Assembly: GCF_900101545.1 (NCBI RefSeq)
Contig: NZ_FMZU01000019.1
Coordinates: 62,001 to 126,000 of the forward strand
DNA from: Variovorax sp. CF079
Lineage (GTDB): Bacteria > Pseudomonadota > Gammaproteobacteria > Burkholderiales > Burkholderiaceae_C
DNA length: 64,000 nt
Direction: 5' to 3'
Shown one piece after another: positions 1 to 9,312 of the stretch. Both the position numbers and the translations under genes were made by a program. The notes under the pieces were generated by a model that searched no databases, had not been told where the DNA came from, and saw nothing but the letters and a program-made list of their open reading frames with translations. The first letter of the stretch is position 1, and every line of letters starts with the position of its first letter.

Positions 1-211
1 CCTCACGCTCGAGGGCGGGCCGACGCCGACCCTCCTGCTGACCACCCGCGAAGGCAGCCTGCAGCTCAGCGGCAGCGGCCAATGGAACGGAAGTGCGCTG
101 CGCTTCGACGGCGAAGCCAGCGCCGCCCCGGGGCGCGAGGATGCGCTTTCGAATTTGTTGAATATCATCGGGCGACGCGAAGGCGCGCGCTCGCTCATCA
201 CATTGGGTTGA
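1..211 (+). CDS. gspN: Type II secretion protein GspN, 3' end only
   Basis: The reading frame enters from the left edge (codons begin at position 2) and stops with TGA at 209-211. The visible 69 residues include the ending SNLLNIIGRREGARSLITLG, which I recognise as a typical GspN C-terminus. GspN is an inner-membrane-anchored accessory subunit of the type II secretion machine in some proteobacteria. The stop lies two bases before the gspD start, so the two genes are probably co-transcribed and translationally coupled. The N-terminal anchor lies outside the window. Confidence 0.8.
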   Translation, partial: LTLEGGPTPTLLLTTREGSLQLSGSGQWNGSALRFDGEASAAPGREDALSNLLNIIGRREGARSLITLG

Positions 212-213
212 CC

Positions 214-2526
214 ATGAAGCTACAGTCTTCGTACGCGACACGCATCGGCACCATCGCCCTCGCGGCACAGATGCTGATCACCGCCTGCATTCCGGCTGCG
301 TTCGCGCAGGAAGCTGCAGCGCCGCCACGACGCGGCGAGCCGATCACGCTGAACTTCACCAACGCCGAGATCGAATCCGTCGCGCGCACCATGGCGGTCG
401 TAACCGGCCGCGACGTGGTGGTCGACCCGCGCGTGAAGGGCACGATGAACCTGCAGACCGACCGTCCGATCTCCCCGGCCGCGGCCTTCAACCAGTTCGC
501 AGCGGCGCTGCGCCTGCAGGGCTTCGCGGTCGTGCAGTCCGAAGGGCTCTACAAGGTGGTGCCGGAGGCCGACGCCAAGCTGCAGAGCAGCGCGGTCAGC
601 ACGTCGACATCCGCCACCTCCAGCCTCTCCGGCAACCAGATCGTCACGCAGGTCTTCAAGCTCAACTACGAGTCGGCCAACAATCTGCTGCCGGTGCTGC
701 GTCCGCTGATCGCGCCCAACAACACGATCAACGTGAACCCCGGCAACAACTCGCTGGTGATCACCGACTACGCCGAAAACATGCGGCGGCTGGCGCGCAT
801 CATCGCCGCGCTCGACATGCCGAACGCCTCCGACATCGAGGTCATCCCGTTGAAGCACTCGGTCGCCACCGACCTGGTGCCGGTGCTCACGCGCCTGGTC
901 GAAGGCGGATCCGCCACCGGGCCGGTGCCGGGCGCCGCGCCCGGCACCACCGACGCCTCGTTCCGCACCACGCTCCTGGCCGAGCCGCGCAGCAACGCCA
1001 TCATCCTGCGCGCGGCCAATCCGGCACGTTCGCAGCTGGTCCGCACGCTGATCGACCGCCTCGACCGCGCCCCGATCGACAGCGGCAACGGCGCGGCCGG
1101 CAACATCTACGTCGTCTACCTCAAGAATGCCGACGCGGTGCGGATGGCCATTACCCTGCGCGCCGCGCTCGCGAGCTCGCAGCCGAGCACCACCGGCACG
1201 CTGGGCGGCGCTGCCGGCACCCTCAGTACCGCCGGAACTACGCCCGCCGCCCAGCAGCAGCAGCAACAGTTCAGCCAGCTAGGCGCGACGGCGCAAGGCG
1301 GGATGAGCGCCGCCACGGCGCCGGTCAGCGGGACGGCGCAGCCCTCCACCGGCGGACAGATCCAGGCCGACCCAGCGACCAACTCGCTGATCATCAGCGC
1401 GGCCGAACCGCTCTATCGACAGCTGCGCGCGGTGATCGACCGCCTCGACAGCCGCCGTGCACAGGTGCTGATCGAAAGCCTGATCGTCGAAGTCAATGCC
1501 GACAAGGCGGCCGAGTTCGGCATCCAGTGGCAGGCCGGCATCGGCAAGAGCGGCGACCGCAACGTGGGCGTCATCGGCACCAACTCGAGCCTCGGCGGCG
1601 CCAACATCATCGACCTCGCGGTCGGCCTGGCGACCGGCAATGCCGCGACGCGGCCGTCCAGCGGCATCAACTTCGGCATCGGCCACCGCTACGGCAGCGA
1701 CGGCCAGTACGTGCTGGGCTTCCTGGCCCGCTTCCTGGCCAGCAACGGCGAGGGCAACGTGCTGTCGACCCCCAATCTGCTGACGCTCGACAACGAGGAA
1801 GCCAAGATCGTCGTCGGCCAGAACGTGCCCTTCGTCACCGGCCAGTACACCAGCGCCGGCGGAAATACCAACACCGTCAATCCGTTCCAGACCATCGAGC
1901 GCAAGGACGTCGGCCTGACGCTGCGCGTGCGCCCGCAGATCAGCGAGACCGGCACGGTCAAGATGCAGATCTTCCAGGAGGTCTCCAGCGTCGTCGCTTC
2001 CACGGTGAACAACCTGAACGGCCCCACGACGAGCAAGCGCGCGATCGAATCGAACGTCCTGGTCGACGACGGCAACATCATCGTGCTCGGCGGCCTGCTG
2101 TCCGACGAGTATTCGACCTCCGAGGAAAAAGTGCCCGGCCTGGGCGACATTCCGGTGCTCGGGAACCTGTTCAAGAGCGAAGTCCGCAGCCGCCGCAAGA
2201 CCAACCTCATGGTGTTCCTGCGGCCCACCGTCGTGCGCGACCAGCTCTCCGGCGATGCGGTCACCGCCGACCGCTACGACGCGTTGCGCGCGCTGCAGCA
2301 GAACACGCAACCCTCGACCGACAACCCGATGCTCAATTCGGTGCGCGACTCGGCGATCCTGCCGGCGTTGCCCGACGCCATGCGGGGCGACCCGTCGCGC
2401 CGCATCGAGGGCACGCGCCTGATTCCGCCGCCGCTGCCGCCGCAGCACGCACCGCTGCCGCCGGGCCCGATGAAGGGCGCGCTGCCGCCGACCGCCGACC
2501 CGTCCACGGCGCGCGAACTGCCTTAA
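214..2526 (+). CDS. gspD: Type II secretion secretin GspD
   Basis: This 770-residue protein would form the outer-membrane secretin pore of the type II secretion system. The ATG at 214 is chosen because it gives a signal peptide (about residues 1-32, ending AAFAQ). The open frame extends upstream to 82, but that part overlaps gspN. The N0 domain (ITLNFTNAEIESVARTMAVV) and repeated N1-N3 domains come first. A Thr/Ala/Gln-rich low-complexity insert with a poly-Gln run lies at about residues 330-385. The C-terminal secretin domain carries the family-typical VLSTPNLLTLDNEEAKI and VPGLGDIPVLGNLFKS. The proline-rich tail after about residue 720 may be flexible. No lipobox is seen. Confidence 0.93.
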   Translation: MKLQSSYATRIGTIALAAQMLITACIPAAFAQEAAAPPRRGEPITLNFTNAEIESVARTMAVVTGRDVVVDPRVKGTMNLQTDRPISPAAAFNQFAAALRLQGFAVVQSEGLYKVVPEADAKLQSSAVSTSTSATSSLSGNQIVTQVFKLNYESANNLLPVLRPLIAPNNTINVNPGNNSLVITDYAENMRRLARIIAALDMPNASDIEVIPLKHSVATDLVPVLTRLVEGGSATGPVPGAAPGTTDASFRTTLLAEPRSNAIILRAANPARSQLVRTLIDRLDRAPIDSGNGAAGNIYVVYLKNADAVRMAITLRAALASSQPSTTGTLGGAAGTLSTAGTTPAAQQQQQQFSQLGATAQGGMSAATAPVSGTAQPSTGGQIQADPATNSLIISAAEPLYRQLRAVIDRLDSRRAQVLIESLIVEVNADKAAEFGIQWQAGIGKSGDRNVGVIGTNSSLGGANIIDLAVGLATGNAATRPSSGINFGIGHRYGSDGQYVLGFLARFLASNGEGNVLSTPNLLTLDNEEAKIVVGQNVPFVTGQYTSAGGNTNTVNPFQTIERKDVGLTLRVRPQISETGTVKMQIFQEVSSVVASTVNNLNGPTTSKRAIESNVLVDDGNIIVLGGLLSDEYSTSEEKVPGLGDIPVLGNLFKSEVRSRRKTNLMVFLRPTVVRDQLSGDAVTADRYDALRALQQNTQPSTDNPMLNSVRDSAILPALPDAMRGDPSRRIEGTRLIPPPLPPQHAPLPPGPMKGALPPTADPSTARELP

Positions 2527-2536
2527 GGATTCTGCC

Positions 2537-3958
2537 GTGCGCTATCCCCTGCCCTACGCCTTCGCACGCAGCCAGCAACTGCTGCTCGAAGAAACGGACG
2601 ATGGCGGCTTCACGCTCTGGATGCCCAAAGTGCCACCGCGCAGCGCGCTCGGCGAAGTGGTCCGCAAATACCCGGTCAAGGCCTTCGAGGCGCTGGGGCC
2701 CGGTGAGCTGGCCCAGCGCATCAGCGCCGCCTATGCGCAGGGCGAATCGAACGCCGCCGCGGTCGTGAGCGAGGTGCAGGGCGACGCCGACCTTTCGCGC
2801 ATGATGCAGGAGCTGCCGGCGGTGGAAGACCTGCTGGAAAGCGCCGGCGATGCGCCCATCATCCGCATGCTCAACGCGCTGCTCACGCAGGCGGCGCGCG
2901 ACGGTGCCAGCGACATCCACATCGAGCCCTATGAGCGGACCTCCGCGGTGCGCTTCCGCATCGACGGCACGCTGCGCGAGGTGGTGCAGCCCAACCGGGC
3001 GCTGCATGCGGCGCTGATCTCGCGCCTGAAGATCATGGCCGACCTCGACATCGCCGAGAAGCGGCTGCCGCAGGACGGGCGCATCAGCCTGCGCATCGGC
3101 ACGCGAGCGGTCGACGTGCGGGTCTCGACCCTGCCCTCGGCGCACGGCGAGCGCGCGGTGCTGCGCCTGCTCGACAAGACCGAAAGCAAGCTCACGCTCG
3201 AAGCGGTCGGCATGCAAGGCGACACGCTGGCACGCTTCGAGCACCTGATCAGCCAGCCGCACGGCATCATCCTGGTCACCGGGCCGACCGGCTCGGGCAA
3301 GACCACCACGCTCTACGCCGCGCTCAGCCGGCTCGATGCCGGCCGCAGCAACATCATGACGGTCGAGGATCCGATCGAGTACGAGCTGCCGGGCGTCGGC
3401 CAGACCCAGGTCAACGCCAAGATCGAGCTGACCTTCGCGAAGGCGCTGCGCGCGATCCTGCGGCAAGACCCGGACGTGATCATGATCGGCGAGATCCGCG
3501 ATTTCGAGACCGCGCAGATCGCGATCCAGGCCTCGCTCACCGGCCACTTGGTGCTGGCCACGCTGCACACCAACGATTCGGTCAGCGCCGTGACGCGGCT
3601 GACCGACATGGGCGTGGAGCCCTTCCTGCTGAGCTCCTCGCTGCTCGGCGTTCTGGCGCAGCGCCTGGTGCGCAGGCTCTGCCCGGTCTGCGCCGTGCCC
3701 TCGGCCGCCGGCGACGAGGCCCAGCCCGTGGGCTGCGACGCCTGCGGCCAGACCGGCTACCAGGGCCGCACCGGCATCTTCGAGCTGCTGGTGGCCGACG
3801 ACACGGTGCAATCGCTGATCCACAACCGCGCGCCCGAAAGCCAGCTCTTCGTGGCGGCCGAACGCGGCGGCCTGCGTTCGATGCGCGAGGACGGCGAACG
3901 GCTGGTCAAGACCGGCGTGACTTCGCGCGCCGAGCTGCTGAGGGTGACAAGAGACTGA
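2537..3958 (+). CDS. gspE: Type II secretion ATPase GspE
   Basis: This 473-residue cytoplasmic hexameric ATPase would power pseudopilus assembly. It starts with GTG 10 bp after the gspD stop. Visible motifs are Walker A (GPTGSGKTT, about residues 249-257), the Asp box around ILRQDPDVIMIGEIRD, the His box ATLHTNDSVSAVTRL, and a four-cysteine zinc module (CPVC then CDAC, about residues 378-400). The length is slightly short for GspE, so the N1E domain is compact. It forms an operon with gspN and gspD. gspF does not follow directly, because an opposite-strand gene lies between. Confidence 0.95.
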   Translation: MRYPLPYAFARSQQLLLEETDDGGFTLWMPKVPPRSALGEVVRKYPVKAFEALGPGELAQRISAAYAQGESNAAAVVSEVQGDADLSRMMQELPAVEDLLESAGDAPIIRMLNALLTQAARDGASDIHIEPYERTSAVRFRIDGTLREVVQPNRALHAALISRLKIMADLDIAEKRLPQDGRISLRIGTRAVDVRVSTLPSAHGERAVLRLLDKTESKLTLEAVGMQGDTLARFEHLISQPHGIILVTGPTGSGKTTTLYAALSRLDAGRSNIMTVEDPIEYELPGVGQTQVNAKIELTFAKALRAILRQDPDVIMIGEIRDFETAQIAIQASLTGHLVLATLHTNDSVSAVTRLTDMGVEPFLLSSSLLGVLAQRLVRRLCPVCAVPSAAGDEAQPVGCDACGQTGYQGRTGIFELLVADDTVQSLIHNRAPESQLFVAAERGGLRSMREDGERLVKTGVTSRAELLRVTRD

Positions 3959-3961
3959 TCC

Positions 3962-4534
3962 TCAATCCATGACGACGAGATTGCGGGTTTGCGGATCAGT
4001 TTCCACCTGCCGCACGCGGCCCGCGTTATCGAACAGCACCTGAAACTCGCTGAAGCTGCCGAGCCACATGCGCCAGATCGGTGCGTCGAGGTTCGGGTTC
4101 TCGCTGCTCATCGGATAGCCCACCGCCATCGCCACCTGCTCGCGCGTCATGCCCTTGGTGACGCGCGCCGACTTGATCGCGTCGCGGATCTTGGGCGGAT
4201 AGCCGGCGATCTTGCGCGCCGGGTCTTCGCTGACCACATAGCGCTTGGCGAAAGTGCCGAGGTCGAGGTCGCGGCTGTAGTCGTTGCCGATGGCCTGCTT
4301 GCCGCCGTTGAGTTCGACCAGCACGCGCATGCGGCCATAGCCCGTGACGCGGGTCGGCGTGCCGGCCGGGATGATCCGCTTACCGCTTTCGGCATAGTTG
4401 GCGTCGCTGATCCAGCTGCCATCGGTACGCATGTTGCAGCACAGAAAGCCGTCGAAAGTGGGCTGGGCCGCGGCGGGAAGAGACAGCGCGCCCAAGAGCG
4501 CGGCAACAGCGACAGCAGTGGTACGAGCCGACAT
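3962..4534 (-). CDS. Secreted protein with BamE-like C-terminal region
   Basis: This 190-residue protein has an N-terminal signal peptide (MSARTTAVAVAALLGALSLPAAAQ). The ATG at 4534 is chosen because GAGGAG lies five bases upstream, although the frame stays open to 4624. The mature part contains VTKGMTREQVAMAVGYP followed by a WRMW-strand region, a pattern like the BamE/SmpA fold (helix-turn with a Gly-Met-T-x-xQV motif). There is no lipobox Cys at the cleavage site. It lies convergent to gspE and divergent from gspF, between two type II secretion genes. It is not itself a recognised secretion subunit; function unknown. Confidence 0.75.
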   Translation of the reverse strand: MSARTTAVAVAALLGALSLPAAAQPTFDGFLCCNMRTDGSWISDANYAESGKRIIPAGTPTRVTGYGRMRVLVELNGGKQAIGNDYSRDLDLGTFAKRYVVSEDPARKIAGYPPKIRDAIKSARVTKGMTREQVAMAVGYPMSSENPNLDAPIWRMWLGSFSEFQVLFDNAGRVRQVETDPQTRNLVVMD

Positions 4535-4629
4535 GAAGACTCCTCTGTGTGGTGTTGTGGAAGCCGCACGACGAAAAGGCAACGCCAAACGCCGACAATG
4601 CGGGCTCGCGCATTTTGTCGCCACTCCCC

Positions 4630-5862
4630 ATGCCCGCCTATTCCTTTGAAGCCATAGACCAATCGGGCCAGCCTCGCAAGGGCGTGCTCGAAGCCGACAC
4701 CGCGCGCAGCGCCCGCGGGCTGCTGCGTGCGCAAGCGCTGATTCCGCTGTCGGTGACCGCCGTCGGCAGCGTCGAGAGCGGCGCCGCCCCGGACCGGGGC
4801 TTGCGCCGCCTGCTCGGCGGCAAGCGCGTCTTCAATTCGACCACCCTCGCGGTCTGGACGCGGCAGATCGCCGGCCTGGTGTCCTCCGGCCTGCCGCTCG
4901 AACGCGCGCTCACCGCGCTGACCGACGAGGCCGAGACCGAGCAGCAGCGCAACCTCGTCGCATCCCTGCGCGCCGAAGTCAATGCGGGCTCGCCCTTCGG
5001 GCGCGCGCTGGCCCAGCATCCGCGCGAGTTCTCGCCCATCTACACCGCGGTGATCGGCGCCGGCGAGCAGAGCGGCAATCTCGGCCTGGTGCTCGAGCGC
5101 CTGGCCGACGACCTCGAACAGCGGCAAGCGCTGCAGCAGAAACTGGTCGGTGCGGCCCTGTACCCGGCGATCGTGACCCTGGTCGCGATCGTGATCGTGA
5201 TCTTCCTCGTCAGCTACGTGGTGCCGCAGGTGGCCAACGTGTTCGCGGGCACGAAACGGGCGCTGCCCATCCTCACCGTGGCGATGCTGGGCTTAAGCGA
5301 CTTCGTGCGCAACTACGGCTGGCTGATGCTCGGTGCCATCGTGCTGGCGACCCTCGGCGCGCGCATGGCGCTGGCACGTGCCGCCGTGCGCGAGCGCTTC
5401 GACGCCGCCTGGCTCGAGTTGCCGCTGGTCGGCCGGCTGTCCCGCGGCTACAACGCGGCGCGCTTCGCGAGCACGCTCGCGATGCTGGCCACGGCCGGCG
5501 TGCCCATCCTGCGCGCGCTGCAGGCCGCGTCCGAAACGCTGAGCAACCGCGCCATGCGCGCCGACGCGCTCGATGCGCTGGTGCTGGTGCGCGAAGGCGC
5601 ACCGCTCGCTTCCGCGCTGGCACAAAAGAAAAGATTCCCCGGCATCGTCGCGATGTTCGCGCGCCTCGGCGAACAGACCGGCACCCTGCCGCTGATGCTG
5701 CAGCGCGCGGCGTCCCAGCTGGGCGCCGAGGTGCAACGCCGCGCGATGCACCTGGCGACCATCCTCGAGCCTCTGCTGATCGTGGCGATGGGCGGCGTCG
5801 TCATGCTAATCGTGCTGGCGGTGTTGATGCCGATCATCCAACTCAATCAGTTCGTGAAGTAG
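4630..5862 (+). CDS. gspF: Type II secretion inner-membrane platform protein GspF
   Basis: This 410-residue polytopic inner-membrane protein would form the assembly platform for the pseudopilus. The start MPAYSFEAIDQSGQ is the usual GspF/PilC beginning. The two T2SF repeats have conserved segments WTRQIAGLVSSGLPLERAL and FASTLAMLATAGVPILRAL. Three hydrophobic helices are visible at about residues 170-200, 225-250 and 380-405. It is separated from gspE by an opposite-strand gene, so it probably has its own promoter in 4535-4629. The downstream 5'-nucleotidase starts 6 bp after its stop. Confidence 0.94.
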   Translation: MPAYSFEAIDQSGQPRKGVLEADTARSARGLLRAQALIPLSVTAVGSVESGAAPDRGLRRLLGGKRVFNSTTLAVWTRQIAGLVSSGLPLERALTALTDEAETEQQRNLVASLRAEVNAGSPFGRALAQHPREFSPIYTAVIGAGEQSGNLGLVLERLADDLEQRQALQQKLVGAALYPAIVTLVAIVIVIFLVSYVVPQVANVFAGTKRALPILTVAMLGLSDFVRNYGWLMLGAIVLATLGARMALARAAVRERFDAAWLELPLVGRLSRGYNAARFASTLAMLATAGVPILRALQAASETLSNRAMRADALDALVLVREGAPLASALAQKKRFPGIVAMFARLGEQTGTLPLMLQRAASQLGAEVQRRAMHLATILEPLLIVAMGGVVMLIVLAVLMPIIQLNQFVK

Positions 5863-5868
5863 CCGCCT

Positions 5869-6768
5869 ATGCCCGTGTCCTTGGACGACAAGCTGGTAGT
5901 CGCCATCTCGTCCCGCGCCCTCTTCAACCTCGAAGAGGAGAACCGGATTTTCGAATCCGGCGACGACGCGGGCTACATGAAGCTCCAGCTCGAACGGCTC
6001 GACGTACCGGCCCAGCCCGGCATCGCCTACTCGCTGGTGCGCAAGCTGCTGCGCTTCAACGACGACGGCATGCAGCGCGTCGAGGTCGTGATCCTCTCGC
6101 GCAACGATCCGGTCTCGGGCATGCGCGTGTTCCGCTCGGGCGTGGCCAACGGCATCTCGCTGCAGCGCGGCGTGTTCACGCAGGGCCGCCCGCCCTTCGG
6201 CTATCTGCGGCCGCTGCGCGCGCACCTGTTCCTCTCGGTCAATGCCGAGGACGTGCGCGAAGCGCTCAACGCGGGCTTCCCGGCCGCGCGCGTGCTGGTC
6301 GAGTCGGTGCATGCGAGCGATGCCTATCCCAACGAGGTGCGCATCGCCTTCGACGGCGACGCGGTGCTCTTCAGCGACGAGGCCGAGCGCGTGTACCAGG
6401 CCGAGGGGCTCGACGCCTTCCAGCTGCACGAATCCAGCAAGGCCCAGCTGCCGCTGCCCGAGGGGCCGTTCAAGCCGCTGCTCACCGCACTGCATCGGCT
6501 TCAGCTCGCGAGCAATCCCAGCATGCGCATCCGTACCGCGCTGGTCACGGCACGCAGCGCGCCGGCGCACGAGCGCGCGATCCGCACGCTGATGAACTGG
6601 AACATCAAGGTCGACGAAGCCATGTTCCTCGGCGGCCTGCCCAAGGGCGAATTCCTGCGCGAATTCGAACCCGACTTCTTCTTCGACGACCAGACCGGCC
6701 ACGTGGACGCGGCTGCACGCCATGTGCCTTCGGGTCACGTGGCGAGCGGCATCAGCAACCTGCGCTGA
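5869..6768 (+). CDS. Cytosolic 5'-nucleotidase (PF06189-type)
   Basis: This 299-residue protein matches the bacterial/eukaryotic cytosolic 5'-nucleotidase family, which dephosphorylates nucleoside monophosphates. Family-like stretches include LVVAISSRALFNLEEEN near the N-terminus, VVILSRNDPVSGMRVF, ISLQRGVFTQGRPPFGYL, and the acidic C-terminal PDFFFDDQTGH, which probably helps bind metal. No signal peptide is seen. It follows gspF by 6 bp and is likely co-transcribed, although it has no evident role in secretion. A GC-rich hairpin follows the stop. Confidence 0.85.
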   Translation: MPVSLDDKLVVAISSRALFNLEEENRIFESGDDAGYMKLQLERLDVPAQPGIAYSLVRKLLRFNDDGMQRVEVVILSRNDPVSGMRVFRSGVANGISLQRGVFTQGRPPFGYLRPLRAHLFLSVNAEDVREALNAGFPAARVLVESVHASDAYPNEVRIAFDGDAVLFSDEAERVYQAEGLDAFQLHESSKAQLPLPEGPFKPLLTALHRLQLASNPSMRIRTALVTARSAPAHERAIRTLMNWNIKVDEAMFLGGLPKGEFLREFEPDFFFDDQTGHVDAAARHVPSGHVASGISNLR

Positions 6769-6771
6769 TCG

Positions 6772-6789
6772 GGCGCTTCAGCGCCGTTT
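6772..6789 (+). terminator. Possible terminator hairpin after the 5'-nucleotidase
   Basis: GGCGC at 6772-6776, loop TTCA, and GCGCC at 6781-6785 form a short GC stem followed by GTTTA. The T-run is short, so intrinsic termination may be weak. The position right after the gene end supports the call. Confidence 0.4.
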
Positions 6790-6865
6790 AAGAATGCGGC
6801 GCGCCCGGGCGCTACGATGAGCGCAAAGGCGCCGCTTCGCGCGCCAGCCAACCCACGCTCATCCC

Positions 6866-8632
6866 ATGACCACTCCCAACGGTTCCACGAGCCTGCTCTC
6901 GACGCTGCGCCGCATCGGCGCGCTGGCAGCGCCCTACTTCCACTCCGAAGAAAAATGGAGGGCGCGCGGGCTTCTTGCGACGATCGTGGCGCTCAATCTC
7001 GGCACGGTCTACATGCTGGTGCTGAACAACCAGTGGTTCGCACGCTTTTACGACGCGCTGCAGAACAAGGACCAGGCGGTGTTCTGGAGAGAGATCGTCT
7101 TTTTCTGCTGGATCGCGGCCGGCTATATCGTGATCGCCATCTTCAAGTTCTATCTGACGCAGCTCCTGCAGCTGCGCTGGCGCGCCTGGATGACGCGCAG
7201 CTATCTCGCGCGCTGGATGGCCGACCGGACCTTCTACCGCCTCGAACTCGCGCGCTACGGGCAACAGGACGGCCAGACGCCCGACAACCCCGACCAGCGC
7301 ATCCAGGAAGACATGCAGCTCTTCACCGACTACACGATGACGCTGTCGATGGGCCTGCTCAATGCGGTGGTGACCCTGGTGAGCTTCATCGGCATCCTCT
7401 GGGCGCTCAGCGGCGTGGTCAGCGTCCCGCTCTTCGGCAGCAGCTATACGGTGCCGGGCTCGATGGTCTGGATTGCGCTGGCCTACTGCGCAGCCGGTAC
7501 CGTGATCACGCACTTCATCGGGCGCCCGCTGATCGGCCTGAACTTCCAGCAGCAGCGCTACGAGGCCGACTTCCGGCACCATCTGATGCGGGTTCGCGAA
7601 TACAGCGAGGCCATTGCGCTCGACCGCGGCGAACAGGTCGAACACGGCCAGCTCCAGCTGCGCTTCGGCTCGGTGCTGAAGAACTACCTGAAGTTGATCG
7701 GCAAGCAGAAGAACCTGGTTGCCTTCACGGCCTCCTTTGGGCAAGCCTCGGTGATCTTCGCCTTCATCGTGCAGGCGCCGCGCTTCTTCAGCGGCGCCAT
7801 CCAACTCGGCCAGCTGATGCAGGTCAATTCGGCCTTCGGACGCGTGCAGGATTCGCTCAGCTGGTTCGTCGACAATTACGACCGCGTCGCCGTCTGGCGC
7901 GCCACCGCGGACCGGCTCACCTCCTTCGAGACCGCGATGCGAGCCCATGCCGGCGCGGCCAGCGCGGTGGAGCGCGCGCCCGCCGGCGGCGACGAAGGCT
8001 TGCGCGTCGACGACCTCACGGTTGCGCTGCCGGGCGGAACGTCGTTGATCCAGAATGCTGCGCTCATGGTCAAGCCCGGCGACAGCGTGCTCCTGCAAGG
8101 CCCCTCGGGCAGCGGCAAGTCGACGCTGTTCCGCGCCTTCGCCGGTATCTGGCCCTTTGCCCGCGGCCGCGTGTCGATGCCCGAGAACGCGATGTTCATC
8201 CCGCAGCGGCCTTATGTGCCCGACGGCCGCCTGCGCGACGCGCTGGCCTATCCGCAGCCGGCGAGCGAATACAGCGACGCGCAGCTGAAGCAGGCGCTCG
8301 AGGATGCCCTGCTGCCGGACCTGGCCAACCGCCTGGACGACAGCGATGCATGGACACAGAAGCTTTCCGGCGGCGAACAGCAGCGCCTGGCGATCGCGCG
8401 CGTGCTGCTCAAGAAGCCGGCCTGGCTGTTTGCCGACGAGGCCACAAGCGCGCTCGATGCGCAGGCCGAGGAGACGCTCTACAAGCGCCTGGCAGAAGGC
8501 GTGCGCTCGGCGGGCGGGGCGATGGTGTCGATCGCGCACCGCGCCTCGGCGGCGGCTTTCCACGACAAGCGCTGGACCCTGGTGCCGGCGCCCGAAGGCG
8601 CAGGCGCGCGCTACCGGCTCGAGGCGGCGTAG
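6866..8632 (+). CDS. ABC transporter, fused permease/ATPase (YddA/SbmA-BacA-like)
   Basis: This 588-residue half-transporter has an N-terminal membrane domain of the SbmA/BacA type (about residues 30-330; note NQWFARFYDALQNKD and YLTQLLQLRWRAWMT) and a C-terminal ATPase. The ATPase shows Walker A GPSGSGKST (about residue 412), signature LSGGEQQR (about 498) and Walker B WLFADEATSALD. The architecture is that of E. coli YddA and of vitamin B12/peptide uptake relatives; the substrate cannot be read from sequence. It stands alone on the plus strand, and its 3' end overlaps the convergent queC by 22 bp. Confidence 0.88.
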   Translation: MTTPNGSTSLLSTLRRIGALAAPYFHSEEKWRARGLLATIVALNLGTVYMLVLNNQWFARFYDALQNKDQAVFWREIVFFCWIAAGYIVIAIFKFYLTQLLQLRWRAWMTRSYLARWMADRTFYRLELARYGQQDGQTPDNPDQRIQEDMQLFTDYTMTLSMGLLNAVVTLVSFIGILWALSGVVSVPLFGSSYTVPGSMVWIALAYCAAGTVITHFIGRPLIGLNFQQQRYEADFRHHLMRVREYSEAIALDRGEQVEHGQLQLRFGSVLKNYLKLIGKQKNLVAFTASFGQASVIFAFIVQAPRFFSGAIQLGQLMQVNSAFGRVQDSLSWFVDNYDRVAVWRATADRLTSFETAMRAHAGAASAVERAPAGGDEGLRVDDLTVALPGGTSLIQNAALMVKPGDSVLLQGPSGSGKSTLFRAFAGIWPFARGRVSMPENAMFIPQRPYVPDGRLRDALAYPQPASEYSDAQLKQALEDALLPDLANRLDDSDAWTQKLSGGEQQRLAIARVLLKKPAWLFADEATSALDAQAEETLYKRLAEGVRSAGGAMVSIAHRASAAAFHDKRWTLVPAPEGAGARYRLEAA

Positions 8633-9312
8633 CGCTCCCATCCCCGCGCGCGCAGCTCGCAGGCCGGGCAGCTGCCGCAGCCATAGCCCCAGGCATAGCG
8701 CTGCGTGCGGTCGCCGAGGTAGCAGGTGTGCGTGTCCTCGACGATCAGCTCGATAAGCGGCTCGCCGCCCAGCCGGTGCGCCATGGCCCAGGTCGCGGCC
8801 TTGTCGATCCACATCAACGGCGTCTCGATCACGAAACGCCGATCCATGCCGAGCGAGAGCGCGAGCTGCATCGCCTTCATGGTGTCGTCGCGGCAATCGG
8901 GATAGCCTGAGAAATCGGTCTCGCAGACGCCGGTGACGATCACCTCCAGCCCGCGCCGGTAGGCCAGCGCGCCAGCCAGCGTGAGGAACAGCAGGTTGCG
9001 GCCGGGCACGAAGGTGTTGGGCAAGCCGTTGGCTTGCATCTCGAAGGCGATGTCCTGCGTGAGCGATGAACTGCTGACCTGGCCCAGCACGTCGACGTTC
9101 AACAGGTGATCTTCACCCAGCCGCGGCGCCCAATGCGGGAAGCGCTCGCGCAGGTGCGCAAGCACGGTGGTGCGCGCCTCGAGCTCGACGCGGTGGCGCT
9201 GCCCATAGTCGAAGCCGATGGTCTCGACGCGCTCGTATTTGGCCAGCGCCTCGGCCAGGCAGGTGGTGGAGTCCTGGCCGCCGGAGAAGAGGACTAGGGC
9301 GGTGGTGTGCAT
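8611..9312 (-). CDS. queC: 7-cyano-7-deazaguanine synthase QueC
   Basis: This 233-residue ATP-dependent enzyme converts 7-carboxy-7-deazaguanine to preQ0 in queuosine tRNA-base synthesis. The N-terminal PP-loop is SGGQDSTTC (residues 10-18). The C-terminal zinc site has Cys197, Cys212, Cys215 and Cys218 in CYLGDRTQRYAWGYGCGSCPAC. Length and motifs match the family fully. Other queuosine genes are not adjacent. The 231 bp upstream show no preQ1-riboswitch-like structure that I could recognise. Confidence 0.96.
   Translation of the reverse strand: MHTTALVLFSGGQDSTTCLAEALAKYERVETIGFDYGQRHRVELEARTTVLAHLRERFPHWAPRLGEDHLLNVDVLGQVSSSSLTQDIAFEMQANGLPNTFVPGRNLLFLTLAGALAYRRGLEVIVTGVCETDFSGYPDCRDDTMKAMQLALSLGMDRRFVIETPLMWIDKAATWAMAHRLGGEPLIELIVEDTHTCYLGDRTQRYAWGYGCGSCPACELRARGWERYAASSR

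Noticed and set aside
6817..8910. Long overlapping frames on both strands across the YddA-like gene and queC
   Set aside because: They contain no recognisable domain, and the real genes explain the region fully.
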